64,000 nt of DNA from Trametes villosa (lineage: Eukaryota > Basidiomycota > Agaricomycetes > Polyporales > Polyporaceae): contig PUDQ02000001.1 in NCBI GenBank assembly GCA_002964805.2, positions 7,216,001-7,280,000 on the forward strand. Reading direction: 5' to 3'. Made by a program: the position numbers and the translations under genes. Below are positions 45,206-57,041 of this stretch, piece by piece. Position 1 is the first letter of the stretch. Each line of letters starts with the position of its first letter. The notes under the pieces were generated by a model. It was given only the letters and a program-made list of their open reading frames with translations, had not been told where the DNA came from and ran no database searches.

Positions 45206-46597
45206 TCACAGCTCGGTGGCAGAACTGCCAACCACATTGCGGCTCGCCTTCTGGTCCAATTCACGGCATCTCGTCTAAGCAGGCACGGTCAGCCACCAGA
45301 CAGCGCCGTGAAACCCCACGATACCAACCTCTAATTCAAACAAGTGGGAGTCGTGCGACTCGGGCGCAAGACGTCGTACAGCCTCTGCCAGGTGGTACAA
45401 GTAGTCCTATCGTGGGATGCAGCAGTTCAGCAAACGACGAGCCATGGGAGAGCGGGTACGTTTGACAAGACCTTGTTTTGGCCGGAGGGACCGACTGAAC
45501 GCCATATATGCTCCGCGAGCTGGTCTATAGGCTCAGAGCCAACTAGGGGAGTGAGAGACTTCAACATACAGAACGCACGCCGTACAAGCGATAGACGTAC
45601 TGAACGACGGATTGTCTGGTCGCCCTACATAACACTGTTCAACTGTCAGCCACCATGCCGCGAAGCACGAAGAGTCACGACGCACGTAGGCCTATTATGA
45701 TAGTCAGAATGTCGGGAACACCTCGAGAATCAGCAGGCGGCTGACCTTCGGGATAATGACGCGCTCATGTCCATCCACAATACCGTGGATATCTATCTCT
45801 TCGAGCGTGTATCCATCCTACATCTGACGTGAGCTCGAGCGCAGGGTGTTACGAGACGTATGGGCGGACTTTCTCCCGATAATCTTTCCAAAGGCGTCAG
45901 CCTCCGCTCGAACCCCTCAACCAGTCAAACGGCGTACCTAGGTAATCTCGCACTTCAGATTCATATGCAGGATCTATGGTGTATGCGACACCTTCGCGGT
46001 ACATCAGCGCTGCACATCACGCGTGGAGTCACCAACGCAGGACATACCCCAAACGACATTGTCATCTGGAAATGGGTCCTAACGGCGTCATCAATTGGAC
46101 AGCCTCAGTGGCCTGAGTTCCAATGCGCGCACCGCCTGTGAAACATGGTCCCAATCTTCCTTATGGACGAGTGTCACAACACGTCCCGGAGCCTGCAACT
46201 TGCGGTCAGCCGACACCCTCGCCGAATGTCCAGCGGATGCCGCTCACCTCGGGAGTCCCTCTATGGTCATGCGACTTCTGCGCGAAACGGCGTACGTAGC
46301 CTTTCAGAAAGCCTGGCGCTATGCACAAATAGTTCCGTAAGTGTCTTACCCCGTGCACGTAAGACCAACACCGTGACTCTATGCACTTACTTTCCGCAAT
46401 GACATGGGGCGGAGGCTGAACGGAATCCTGTCAGCTCTGGTACATACCAGATCGCCGGCCAATTGCACGCATGAACGTAAGGATTCGCAGCCACCTACTT
46501 TGAAGATGAGCGACCCGTAGCCAAAGACCACATACGGCCGTTCTCCGGTCTCCACCGAGCCACCGTTCTGTGCGTGTTCAGCCGCGGTGGATGACAT
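45206..46597 (-). CDS. GCG1: ChaC-type gamma-glutamylcyclotransferase, 13 exons
   Basis: Predicted 231-aa enzyme that cleaves glutathione to 5-oxoproline and Cys-Gly in the cytosol. Minus-strand exons: 46597-46499, 46427-46391, 46318-46248, 46192-46133, 46078-46048, 45991-45938, 45883-45870, 45817-45746, 45691-45686, 45634-45601, 45542-45472, 45406-45329 and 45274-45206. All phases agree. Signatures are PYVVFGYGSLIFK, TPGFLKGYVRRFAQKSHDHR followed by GTPE, PGRVVTLVHKEDW, GVAYTIDPAYESEVRDYL, DYREKDGYTLEEIDIHG, YVGRPDNPSF, SVGPSGQNKDYLYHLAEAVR and ESHDSHLFELE. The 14-nt exon encodes part of DYREK, which carries the presumed catalytic Glu. The 6-nt exon (Ala-Tyr) explains an otherwise 111-bp intron as two of 54 and 51 bp, each with a CTGAC branch site. 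Open-frame scanning alone misses this gene. Confidence 0.9.
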
Positions 46598-47475
46598 CGT
46601 CGTGGCTGTCCGTCACCAGCTCGGATCCGAGGAGAGGCTGTCCCAACAAGAGACCGAGGAATATCGATCGGCCGCCGATCTACGTGTGAAGAGGCGGGGA
46701 AGAAAGCGAAGCCTCCACGCCCGATCGTTTTCCAAGCAAGCACGAACCCGAGTCGGAACCGCCAACGAGGCTGGCCACAGGCCAGAAACAGCAGGTGCAT
46801 GACTAAACCGGGAGCAAGAACGTCAATCTGGTGTGCGATCAAGTGCACCTTCCGCAATGTGACGACATAAAATGGCTCTAGCGCTCAACAATCCTCCGGG
46901 CGCTTTGCTCACTTTATACGAGACGCTCACGCAGACTCGGAAACGTTGAAATGAATTTGCTACAAGGTCTATTAAGATAACTACTGTACCAATGGTCGTA
47001 ACAACACCGACGTGAGAGGTCGTAATAGAATGGGAAACGGCGTGCGGCTACGAGTAATCATGCACCAGCGGGGGATGGATGAATGGGGATGTGGCTCGGC
47101 GGATAAACTACACTGGACGGCAAAAGAAAGCCTCATGAATGGTAGAATACTTCGTGATAGGGTGGTGTCGCTGATAGGTGGATGTGCGTAGAGGAGGAGG
47201 GAGGGACGCGCACAGGATGTCTGGCTGGCGCGTCTTCGTGTGCCGAGGGTTCCGCACGGTCATGCAGCGAGGTGAGGATGGATGGCAATGAGGCCGGATG
47301 GCAGGGCGTGGCCGAAGGCGTCTCATTAGGGTATCCGTGCCTTCCGATTAGGTCAGGGCAGTAGTGTGTCGTAGGGTGTCGTAGTCGAGTTCATCCTCGA
47401 GGAGATGAGCCGGACGGGATACGTGCCGATGGGTGCGGGTTTGCGAGTGCTTCTCTGGTGGCGAAGGCTCCTACG
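46598..47475. other. Spacer between GCG1 and the Ytp1-like gene
   Basis: No gene recognised. It should contain the cyclotransferase promoter and leader and the 3' end of the Ytp1-like gene. Confidence 0.4.
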
Positions 47476-49629
47476 CTACGCCGAGCTGTGGAAGTTCATG
47501 TTCTTTTGCGAGTGGCTCTTCAACCAGCCCTTGAGGCCGACGATGAGCAGCGTCCAGCAGAACGCGAGACACGTGATCGCGACGCCCGCGTTGAGGAACA
47601 TCATCACGTCGTCGTGGCCCTGGCGCATCGCCGCGATCGTGAGCTCCTCCGTCGAGAACATGAACTCCAAGCCGCCGCACGCGAGCAGGAACGCCGCGAG
47701 CGCCTCCGTCGGCGGGCGCGACGGCAGGATCGAGCGCGGCGGCCCGAGCCACAGGAAGAAGTACGTCAGGCAGCGCAGCACGCCGAACCCGGCGAGCAGC
47801 GTGCCCCAGACCATGTGGATCTGCACCTGGAAGAGGTACGTCTGGAAGTGCGCGGCCATCGCCGCGCCCGTGATGCCGATGCACAGCGCGGGGAACGGGT
47901 TGAAGCTCGCGATGTAGCTCGGGGGCTCCGCGACGGCCTCCTGCGAGCGGTTCGACGCGGGGACGGCGGCGGTCGCGCCCGCCGCGAGCCAGCGCCGGAT
48001 GCGCTTCGACTCGATGCCCATGCCGACCAGGCCGGCGAACCAGAACATGACGGCGATGCTGATGTGCTGGATCTGCTTGGTGGTGTACGGGTCGCCCGGG
48101 TTCGCGCCGAAGCGCTCCATCCAGGTGTTGGTGATCCCGTAGAGGAAGATGACGAGAGACTCGACGAATTCCGCGGTGGGGTACTTGCCGTGGTGGCGAG
48201 GTGCGCGGTTCCAAGCCCAGCCAAGTTCGGAGAACGAGCCCAGGAAGCGAGCGAACGTTACGAGTCCGTAGCACCAGAAGATACCGCCCTCTGCAGATAC
48301 TCGGTGAGAAAAGACACGAGCAAAATTCACGAATACTTACTGATGAGGTGGGCAAGGCACGCGTTGATGTAACCTCCACGGCAGGCGCCAGTGTAGATCA
48401 CAATGCCCGTAGTCACTTGCAGGAAGCCGGCAAAGACGAGAATCCTCTCGCAGACAGCGAACGCCGCACGGCCGATGAAACGGAGGACCTCCCGTTTGTC
48501 CTTGCCTTGCCACGGGTAAACGTGACCGGTCTCGTGCAGCGACTCGTCGGAGCGGTGCGGGGAGTGCACACCAAAGAGAGTGCGCTCGGACGCGGCCGAA
48601 TGGGGGTAGGAGGCGTGGCGGCGGTGGCGGCGGACGTCGTTCGCCCACTGCGCCGTCTCGTCGTGGTCGTCCTGTTGATGCATGTCGAGGTCGGTCCTGA
48701 TGGGCTCAACAACACGGGCATGCCTTACTTGTGTCGAGTCGTCCTCAATGTCCTTCGTCTTCAGCTCCGCATCCTCGAACTCCTCGGGGTCGTCGACGAC
48801 GAGGTTCGTGTACTCCGCCTCCGCGCCGGAATAGTGCTCGGAGTCGCGGTCGAGAATGACGTAGTTCCAGAGCGCCTTGAACGAGAATCGGTCCTCCCCC
48901 GCGCGGATCGCGCGCACGTACGTCACGAGGCGGAGGATCTGCGAGACGACGTCGAGCGCGGAGAGCGCGACGGCGCAGGCGAGGAAGAAATATCCGTGCG
49001 GGCCGTGCTTGCTCCCCTCGTACCTGTTGCGCCAATCAGTCGGTAAGTTACAAGTGGCTGTGGCGGAGCGCCGGAAAGTACGGACAAGTTCGGCGTCAAT
49101 TTGCGGTAGAGTGCACTTGAAGACAGCCCGAGCGCGACAAAGGTGTAGAAGAGGATGACGGTCACGCTGTGCCATGCGTGCTTGACGGACCGGAGCGCGA
49201 TGCCTGGAGGGCGAGGCGCGGTCAGAACCCTGCGCGCCCCGCCGAAGGCCGCGAGGCAAACGCACCTATGGGAAGAGCTCCGAAGAACGCCAAAGACATG
49301 AACAGCGCGTGCAGACCCATCAAGCCCGGATAGCGCTTCTCATCCGCTGGAGGCTCCTTGATATCGAGCCAGAAATACGAGGGCGGGGTAGGCCCGTGGT
49401 ACATCTGGACCTCCGTCTCGTTGAGCTCGAGGAGAGGTTGCGCATGACGGTTGTGGCCGCCATGTCCGTGTCCGTGGTCTCCGTCCCGAGATAATAGGAG
49501 AGGTTCCAAAGAGGCCGGCTGGAGTTCGAACGACCGAGGCTCAGAGGATGGTCCGGCCGCTACCGAGAGGGCAGCGGCTGCGAGAACGGCGGGAACGAGG
49601 AGTGCGGGGGAACGGAGAGAAGGACGCAT
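47476..49629 (-). CDS. Ytp1-like multi-pass membrane protein
   Basis: Predicted 659-aa membrane protein of the fungal Ytp1/DUF2427 family, whose function is unknown. Minus-strand exons: 49629-49266, 49203-49086, 49023-48341 and 48290-47476. It has a signal peptide, a His-rich luminal stretch (DGDHGHGHGGHNRHAQ), then YPGLMGLHALFMSLAFFGAL and many further hydrophobic helices. A long charged cytosolic loop (about residues 230-330) separates the two membrane halves. The C-terminal half shows IFWCYGLVTFARFLGSFSEL, IQHISIAVMFWFAGLVGMGI and MFLNAGVAITCLAFCWTLLI. The His-rich stretch could bind metal, which is inference. Domain order matches yeast Ytp1, though this protein is longer. Confidence 0.85.
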
Positions 49630-52600
49630 GGCGGCGGAGGGGGAGAGGGGGTAGGGGAACCATGTCGGGAGCGAGGAAGGTGATTATAAAGGGAGTACCG
49701 GGAGGACGTGCTAGGAGGGATCGGAGAGGGCGGCAGAAGTCGGACGGTCGAAGGCTCGAGAACGCGAGTGAGTAAGGCAGCGAAGCCAGAGTCCCGACTC
49801 TCCCTCGGACTCGGACAGGGTAGCGGGCGGCCCAGCGCGCGCAAGTCCGTTCCGCTCGACGCCCAATTGATCTCTGACTAACGAGTGCCGAATCAGCGCC
49901 CCGCCGTCCTCCCCTCCTCCTAACCTTCTACAGAACCCCTCCCCACTCTTGGCAGTTTATTCCTCCGCTCCGCGAGCACTTTCGGGGAGCTAGCCCCCGC
50001 ACGCAGCGCATCTGAGGACAGCCCCCGCGCGCAGACATGCGCATACACCCACTGCGGCCTGCGCAGGGCGATCTCGTTCCGCGGCACAAAGTGCGTCATC
50101 GATGAGACGATCCGAAACGGCAACTCACACCTCTGTGATCGTGCCGCCCGATGCCGTTCGCGCTCTTGTAATGCAGAACATTCCTCCCGCATTTCCTTCC
50201 CGAACTCCGGCCTGGCCACCGGTCCCGCCACATGCTTCGACGCGCGACCCTTGCGCGCCGTCCTCGCCGCTGCGTTCACCAGCGCCCGCGACCTCCGCCG
50301 TCTTTCCGTACTCGGATCCTCACAAACGCATCCGCGCGCAGTGGCCATGGCCTTCGAAGGTCGGCTCAGGGTCGGCCGGCAGACGGCCTTGCGTCCGGCC
50401 AGAACTTCCTGATTCGCAGCGGCGACATCCGACAAATGTCCAGGCGTCCGGCTCCGGCTTCGAATTCGACCTTGCCTTCTTTTCCGCCCTGCAGCGGCAC
50501 CAGACGAATAGACTATACGCGTGCGCCTCGCACGGCGCGCTTCTCCCTCCCCGGCCCTTCCCAAGCGCAGCTCCATCCACAGCACTTCGTCGACAATCCT
50601 GGGAGCGTGCCAGCCGCAGCCCATTCACGTCCATCCACCGCAGGCCCTTCTCTTCGTCCCGGGGACGTGCCGAGCGTGCAGAGACTACCGAGCCGTTCCT
50701 CAGAGACGCCCCCTGTCCATGTTTACCTAATGCCCACCTCAGAGTATTCCGCTGGGCCCGCTAACTCCTATCAGGTGGACATACACGCGCCGAGCGCGTG
50801 CGCGCCCCGTACCTGCTATCGCAGTCGCTCGCGCTCGGCAAGCCCCTCTGCTGCTTCTGGCACCTGCGTCGAGGCAGCGCAGAAGTCCTCCACCATCATC
50901 CGCAGGCATCTCACCGGGGTCGCGTCCTATCACGTCAAGCACCTCGAGCAGCCCAGCCACCACGCACCGAGCAGCGTTGTGGTCTCAGACCGTGGATGCC
51001 CAGGGATGCCCGCGTCAAACCCCTCGCAGCCGAAGTGCCGGAGTCAACCTCATCTTGCGGTGTGTCAGCCGAGGCGGACGGGGGGCGCCACCATCGGGGG
51101 CGCTCTGCTGGTTTGGGCCTTCTGTAGGATTCCTCCAGTGGCAATGAGTCATACACCTCATACACCGTCAGGACATACCATTACCAAGTGTTCGCCGATC
51201 AGCGATGTCGCCCAGCGCTCGGTGACCGGCCACCTGTGCTGTGACAATTTATCTCCCCGGGACCTGGGTAGAGTCATCTGTAATGCATGCCGGCACCGAC
51301 TGCCGGCCGGAATTTGGTAGCCAAGAACTAGACGACTGTATTCGTTTGAATATCCGCGCGCAGGGGCTACCCTGTACGGAGGAGAGAGCTAGGGGATACT
51401 CCAGGAAACAGCACTGTAGCGTGTTTAGATCGTTGTACGTCGCAAGCAAATCGAGGCTGGAAACGCATGCGGCTATGAGCACGACTGACCACGAGGATAG
51501 CACTTCCCTGTGAAGCGGCCAGTAAGCGCGAGTATTGGCAAACGCACGGGCTGCGCGAGAATAGAAGAGTTGGCACGCACCTATCGCCAAGAACGTCACC
51601 CCCATGCGTAGTCGAATGGCCCGCTGTGGGATACGGTTATGCACGACCAAGGCCATACGAACACGATGGACACATCGCTGCGTCCGACTCCAGGTCGGAG
51701 CTAGGTACCCGGCCGTGCAACGTTTCAACGGTGAAAGCTCTAGATCGAACACCACAGCTGGGCCGCAGCGTACCAGGGCGCCGTAGCTTGAACGGTGCTG
51801 CGAGGGGCGAAGTACCGAAGTGCCTGAGCTCCAGGCTTGGTTCGCGCTTGTGTATGCGATGAGTGCTGCGCGGCCTTCTTTATTCATCGAAGACCCTCCG
51901 CCGACCCAACCCCGGCGTATTCAAGGGTGTAACGCGTTATCGCAAGGTACGGTGCCGGCTGCGCATGGAGAGTCGAGGGTGCATGATGTTCACTGCGCAC
52001 TGCGCGGAGTACGCGAGACCTGTACAGGACATACACCGCATTGATGGGCAGAAGTGTTCCCAGACCTGCTGGAACACGAGGGGCATAAGTTGTCACCGCA
52101 TGAAGCATAACTTGGATAGAACTCACCGTGCGTGCCACCGTCGGTTCTCGGAGCAACCTGACGAATTCGGGAAGACAGCACAATGACGGTATTTCCCGGG
52201 GGCCCAGCAGCAAGTGCAGAGCGGAGCAAGTATGCCATGAAGGAACTCTAATGTGTCGGGCTTCTATGAAACAGCAGAAGGCCTTCGATAGTCGGTTGGG
52301 TGGTGCTTCGTTGAAGATCCGCGAAGTATGCACGCGCGCGTAACAGCCGCTGGGATCGGAGCAAAGTCGAGCGAAGGTAGCCTGCTGAAGCATTCATATC
52401 CCAGGAGAGATACAACCTCCTCCTGTAGCATTTGAGCGGTGCATCACAAGCTGGGGCGTAGAAGTTTAGAACGAAAGGGCAAGTGGCACTGCGTGCGGGA
52501 GAGCGCCGTGGCCTGTGATATCGGTGCATGTGACCGTGGTGCCGCGCTGTGGCTGAAGGAGTCCGAGAAAGTCGGCAATGGGGAACGCTCTCCACCGGCG

Positions 52601-52890
52601 ACTACTCAAACTCCCCGCAAAGTGCGCATCCCCCGGTTCCCCGCATTCTCTCTGGAGCCCCGTCGTACGATCCACTCAACGCCCACCTCATGCGCGCACT
52701 CTCATAGGACGACCCCGCGTAGCCAAGGCTCTTGACCAGGCACCGTCGCCTTCGACATCGTACCACCGCTCGCCGTACCTCGCCCCGGGTTGCTCTTTTA
52801 ATCCACCGGCCTCTCACGCATCTGTCGCGTTCTCAGCGTTCTCTCGGGTTCTCTTCCTTACTGGGCTACTGTTTCTGGGTGCTCGTCGCG
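49630..52890. other. 3.3-kb region without a recognised gene
   Basis: This stretch lies between two divergent genes. The longest open frame, 50232-51320 on the plus strand (362 codons), is Arg/Ser/Pro-rich with no motif I trust; a minus-strand frame at 51249-51887 contains the hydrophobic stretch LSSWSVVLIAACVSSLDLLA. Frames overlap on both strands, as chance frames do in GC-rich DNA. I also looked for multi-exon genes with small exons and found none that I could name. A Basidiomycete-specific gene or a long non-coding transcript cannot be excluded. Confidence 0.35.
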
Positions 52891-55220
52891 ATGGCTGTAA
52901 TGCGCAAGATCCGTCACTTCGTGTGGGGCGAGGTGCCCGCGACGAAAACGGAGCGCAGGCTGCTGCTGAAGATTGATTGGTTCATCTTGTCGTATTGCTG
53001 TCTCATGGTGAGTGTTCTCTCAAGTTTCCTATGACGAGACACTCCCTGACCTATATTAGTATTTCTCCAATTGTATGTGCACGGCGCGCCGGGGAACCCT
53101 TTCTTCAGCCGCTGACCGAAGGCATCCCCCCATGCTCGCATAACGCGACACAGATCTTGATAGAAGCAATGTATCCAATGCATACGTCTCCGGCATGCGC
53201 GAAGAGCTCAACATGCACGGGACGCAATTCAATGTGAGTCTTACCGTGCATGTCTGTATTTACACAGTCCTCGACTTCTGACTCTCAAGAATAGCAAATC
53301 AACACCATTTTTACCTGTGGTTATATCGTCGGGATGATCCCCAGTGAATACTGCAATTCACCGCTACGTCATGCGTGGAACGCTGACACGGCGTCTACTC
53401 GCAGATAACTTGATGCTGCAAGTCGTGCCGCCCCGGATATGGCTCCCGTCTATGCAAATAGTCTGGGGCGTCTTGACATTCTGGTACATGCCCTTGCTTT
53501 AACCGGTTGCATGACGCTATCTCATCAACTTTTCCATCCGTCAGCACGAGCGCGGTTACAAACGTACAGCAGGTAGGTCGGTTCGCTTTGGAAGGAGCGC
53601 ATACACTCACCGCAAACTAATGTCAATGCGCGCAGATATATGCCATCCGCTTCTTCCAAGGAATCGCAGAGTCGTCGACATTCGTCGGCACTCATTACAT
53701 TCTTGGATCGTACGTGTATTCTCAGACGGGCCAGTCTATGGCCATCCTCACATTCTTTCCGTGCAGTTGGTATAAACCAGGCGAACTTGGAAAACGGTCC
53801 GGCATATTCACGTCGTCGGGCCTCATTGGCACATTGTGAGTGGTTTTGCTCCCCATACACACGTAGTCAAGGCTGAATCATTACATCCGTCCGCAGGTTT
53901 TCGGGCGTCTTGCAAGCCGCTGTGTATACGTACGTAGACCGAACGTCAGGTCTTTCCTACGCTGACCGTTGTCGGGAGCTTTCAGTCACCTCAATGGTAC
54001 CTCGGGCCGTAGCGGATGGCGTTGGCTGTAGGCACCTTCTATTCAACTAAACCTCATGAGCGAATACTCACCTCGTCATATACAGCTTTATCATCGACGG
54101 TGTCATCACAATGCCCATCGCTCTGTATGGATTCCTCATGTTCCCAGATGTGCCCACGACGACCAAAGCGTTCTATCTCTCCGAAGAGGTAAGTTGTATA
54201 GGACATCTTCTGAGCGGCATTGGGCTGAACGTTCTCGTAGGAGCGCCTGCTTTCTTGCGAGCGGTTAGAATCGGAGAAAGACAAGGATATCGAGCACGGC
54301 CACCTCTCGTGGGGGATATTCCGTCGCATCCTCGGCCGATGGCGCTGGTACGGCTGCAGTCTGTTGGTAAATACTCGCCGGCCTTTGGAAAGCGCAACAA
54401 CAGCTGATACTCTAACTTTAGTTCGCCATTTCAGGCGAGACGGAGAGTCTGGGGTCGAACAACCTCATGGGGCAATGGCTCAAGGCTATTGGCGGGTTCA
54501 CTGTCCCACAAATTGGTCGGTCCAGCTTCTCCAAAGTTTTCGTACTAGTCATCTGACATGGATACTCACAGACTACTACCCGTCTGGCATGACCGCCTTC
54601 GCAATCGCGTCAACGCTAGTGTGCGCAACGTGGACCGACGCGACAAAGTCCCGCGCACGGTGGCCTGTGCTCGTGTACATGGCCATCGCTGGCATTATCG
54701 CAGCTATCTGCATCCTCGTCTGGAGCAGCCCTATCGGCCTCAAATTCTTTGCCTACTACCTCGCCGGAGCGACGTACGCCGGGCAAGCGACAACCTTCGC
54801 GTACGTCATCCCCCCATACGTCCCATGCGGCGGCCGTATATATGCGCGACAGCGGAAGCTGACGCTGTCTATAGGTGGGCAAACCAAATCTGCGCGGACG
54901 ATCACCAGGAGCGCGCGGTGGTACTTGCGTCTATGAATATGTGGAACAACGTCATCAACGCGTGGTGGCCGCTCGTGTTCTACCCTGCGACGGACGCGCC
55001 GCGCTTCACGAAGGGCATGTGGGCGATGATTGGCACATGCCTCGCGACGCTACTCGTGACGTGGCTCGTCTGGTATCTCGAGCGGCGGGAGAAGCGGCAG
55101 AAGACGCAGCGAGCGGTCGACGAGGCGGATGGCACGGAGAAGAGGTCGACGAGAGGGGAGGACGAGAAAAGCGTTAGGAGCCGTGCAGGCTCGAGCCGTC
55201 ACAGCCAGGAGAGCGCATGA
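52891..55220 (+). CDS. MFS transporter, anion:cation symporter (Dal5/Tna1-like)
   Basis: Predicted 493-aa, 12-helix plasma-membrane transporter. Fifteen exons: 52891-53007, 53060-53072, 53154-53233, 53295-53343, 53405-53483, 53545-53572, 53636-53709, 53767-53835, 53897-53929, 53986-54027, 54086-54188, 54241-54366, 54422-54515, 54572-54800 and 54875-55220; all join in phase. Family signatures are YFSNYLDRSNVSNAYVSGM, GTQFNQINTIFTCGYIVGMI, RFFQGIAESSTFVGTHYILG, SGWRWLFIIDGVITMPIALY and WANQICADDHQERAVVLAS. Relatives carry allantoate, nicotinate, pantothenate or other small organic anions; the substrate is not evident. The second exon is only 13 nt. The tail after the last helix is charged. The ATG at 52900 is an alternative start. 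Confidence 0.92.
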
Positions 55221-56170
55221 TGTAAAATGAAGGTACGACGCTGTATAGAATGTATCGCTATCGGTTGCTTTGCAGGACATCTTGCCCAGGATGCAGATCG
55301 TCGGCCCTACTCAACGCTTTAACTCGTTCCGCTGCGATACCATTGGTAGGACGGCCTCCTGTATCGGGATGGACTGTTGTTTGGTCATACTGCTCAGCAT
55401 GCGAGTGGTGCCCTTCATCTTCTTGCCTATTCGTCGGACGTGTGTCGTCGCGACATATGTCCTATCTAGCTCACACTCTCTCACAAGACATAGCGCTGTC
55501 ATAGCGGTGGCCGCACATCTATGAATAGCCCTGACTAAGACGGTGAGTTCCCTCTTCGCCCTGTCATCCTCGCACGCAGTCTCAATACCCTCCGTGATGA
55601 CGAACAGACCGGCTCGAGCACGTTGCCAACCATTCATCCGAGCCTCCCCGGACTGCCCATTCACCCCACGCGGACCGAACGTGCGGGGCGCCACAACGCC
55701 CGTGCGGGGGAAGCGTCTTCGGTGCACATTCGGATAAAAAGGCAATACGTCGGAAGCCCGCCCATTCTGCGCCACCTGCGAAGCGTCGACGCGGCTGCCG
55801 TCGAGGATGCTTCGCCGTGTCACCTGCCTATCCCGGAGCCCGCTGCGCTGAGCAGGAAGCCGCGGGGGGAGCACGTCGATTGGCCGGTGCAGGAGACGCA
55901 GTGATTGGGCTCGACCTTCCTCGGAGAAAGCTGGTCGCGCGACGCAACGGGACGCGGCTCAATCAGCGTCGTCGGCAAGGCCGCACGGATGTGCAGCGCT
56001 CGAGACATTCTCCGGCCGCTCCACGCCTGCCATGCCGCAGGTCACGGCCGCGCATTCCGTCCGCGACATGCGCGAATATGCCCGCTGCAGATGCGTGGTT
56101 TCTGCGATGTATAAAGACATGCGGTGGATGCGGTGAACCAGCAGCGCCGCACAGTGCCCACTCCTCCAAG
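55221..56170. promoter_or_regulatory. Intergenic region with AA9 promoter
   Basis: No gene seen. A TATAAA box at 56110-56115 lies 61 bp before the AA9 start codon. GCGGGG matches to the SYGGRG carbon-catabolite repressor site occur near 55704 and 55862; such short matches are common in GC-rich DNA, so this is only suggestive. Confidence 0.55.
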
Positions 56171-57041
56171 ATGCTCAAGTCCTTCGTCGCTCTCGCCGCC
56201 CTCGTCGCTACGGCCTCGGCCCACTGTAAGTGCCTAACACGGCCCCCGGGGTTAATCGCGACAATGCTCATCCCGCCTGCCTCATCATAGACACCTTCCC
56301 GTCCCTGGTTGTCGGCGGCGCGACGACGCCCGCGTGGGTGAACGTCCGCAAGACGAACAACTTCAACACGCAGGCGCCCGTCACGGACGTCAAGAGCGCC
56401 GACTTCCGCTGCTACGACACGCAGACGAACCCGACCGCGCAGACCGCGACCGTCTCCGCGGGCTCGCAGCTCGGCATCATGTCCGACGGCACGATCTACC
56501 ACCCCGGCGTCGTGAACGTGTACATGGCGAAGGCGCCTGGGGACGTGAACTCCTTCGCGGGCGACGGCAACGTCTGGTTCAAGGTCTACCAGATCACCGC
56601 CGAGACCAACGGCGGGAGCTCGATCACGTTCCCCGCGGAGGGCGTCCCTGGGGTCACCTTCACCGTCCCGAAGAACCTGCCGAGCGGCCAGTACCTCGTC
56701 CGCATGGAGGCGATCGCGCTCCACGTCGCCTCGTCGTACGGCGGTGCCCAGTTCTACGTGAGTACCACGCACTGTAGGTGTTTGCGACGGGATGTTGACG
56801 AGATTCCCCCACCAGATCTCCTGCGGACAGGTCAACGTCGTCAACGGCGGCAGTGGCAGCCCTGGCCCGCTCGTTGCTATCCCCGGTGTCTACACCGGCT
56901 ACGAGCCCGGCATCCTCATCAACATCAACGTGAGTGACCTGCCCTGCATTCGAGGCGAACGTCGGCTGACTGTGAACGATCTTCTAGTACCCCATCCCCA
57001 AGAACTACACTCAGCCCGGCCCCGCTGTCTGGTCCGGGTGA
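56171..57041 (+). CDS. AA9 lytic polysaccharide monooxygenase
   Basis: Predicted 229-aa secreted copper enzyme that oxidatively cleaves cellulose or related glucans. Exons: 56171-56225, 56291-56757, 56816-56929 and 56988-57041. The signal peptide MLKSFVALAALVATASA ends just before His18, the mature N-terminal histidine of the copper histidine brace; the HYTFPSLV start is typical of AA9. The second brace histidine is His89 in DGTIYHPGVVNVYMAKA. His163, Gln172 and Tyr174 in ALHVASSYGGAQFY match the second-shell His and Gln and the axial Tyr. No carbohydrate-binding module follows; the protein stops after the short NYTQPGPAVWSG tail. With the GH9 gene it supports a plant cell-wall degrading lifestyle. 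Confidence 0.96.

Noticed and set aside
50232..51320. 362-codon plus-strand frame with a CNAC stretch near its end that recalls GATA zinc fingers
   Set aside because: The first cysteine pair does not have the CxxC spacing of a GATA finger, and the rest is low-complexity Arg/Ser/Pro. Not enough to call a gene.
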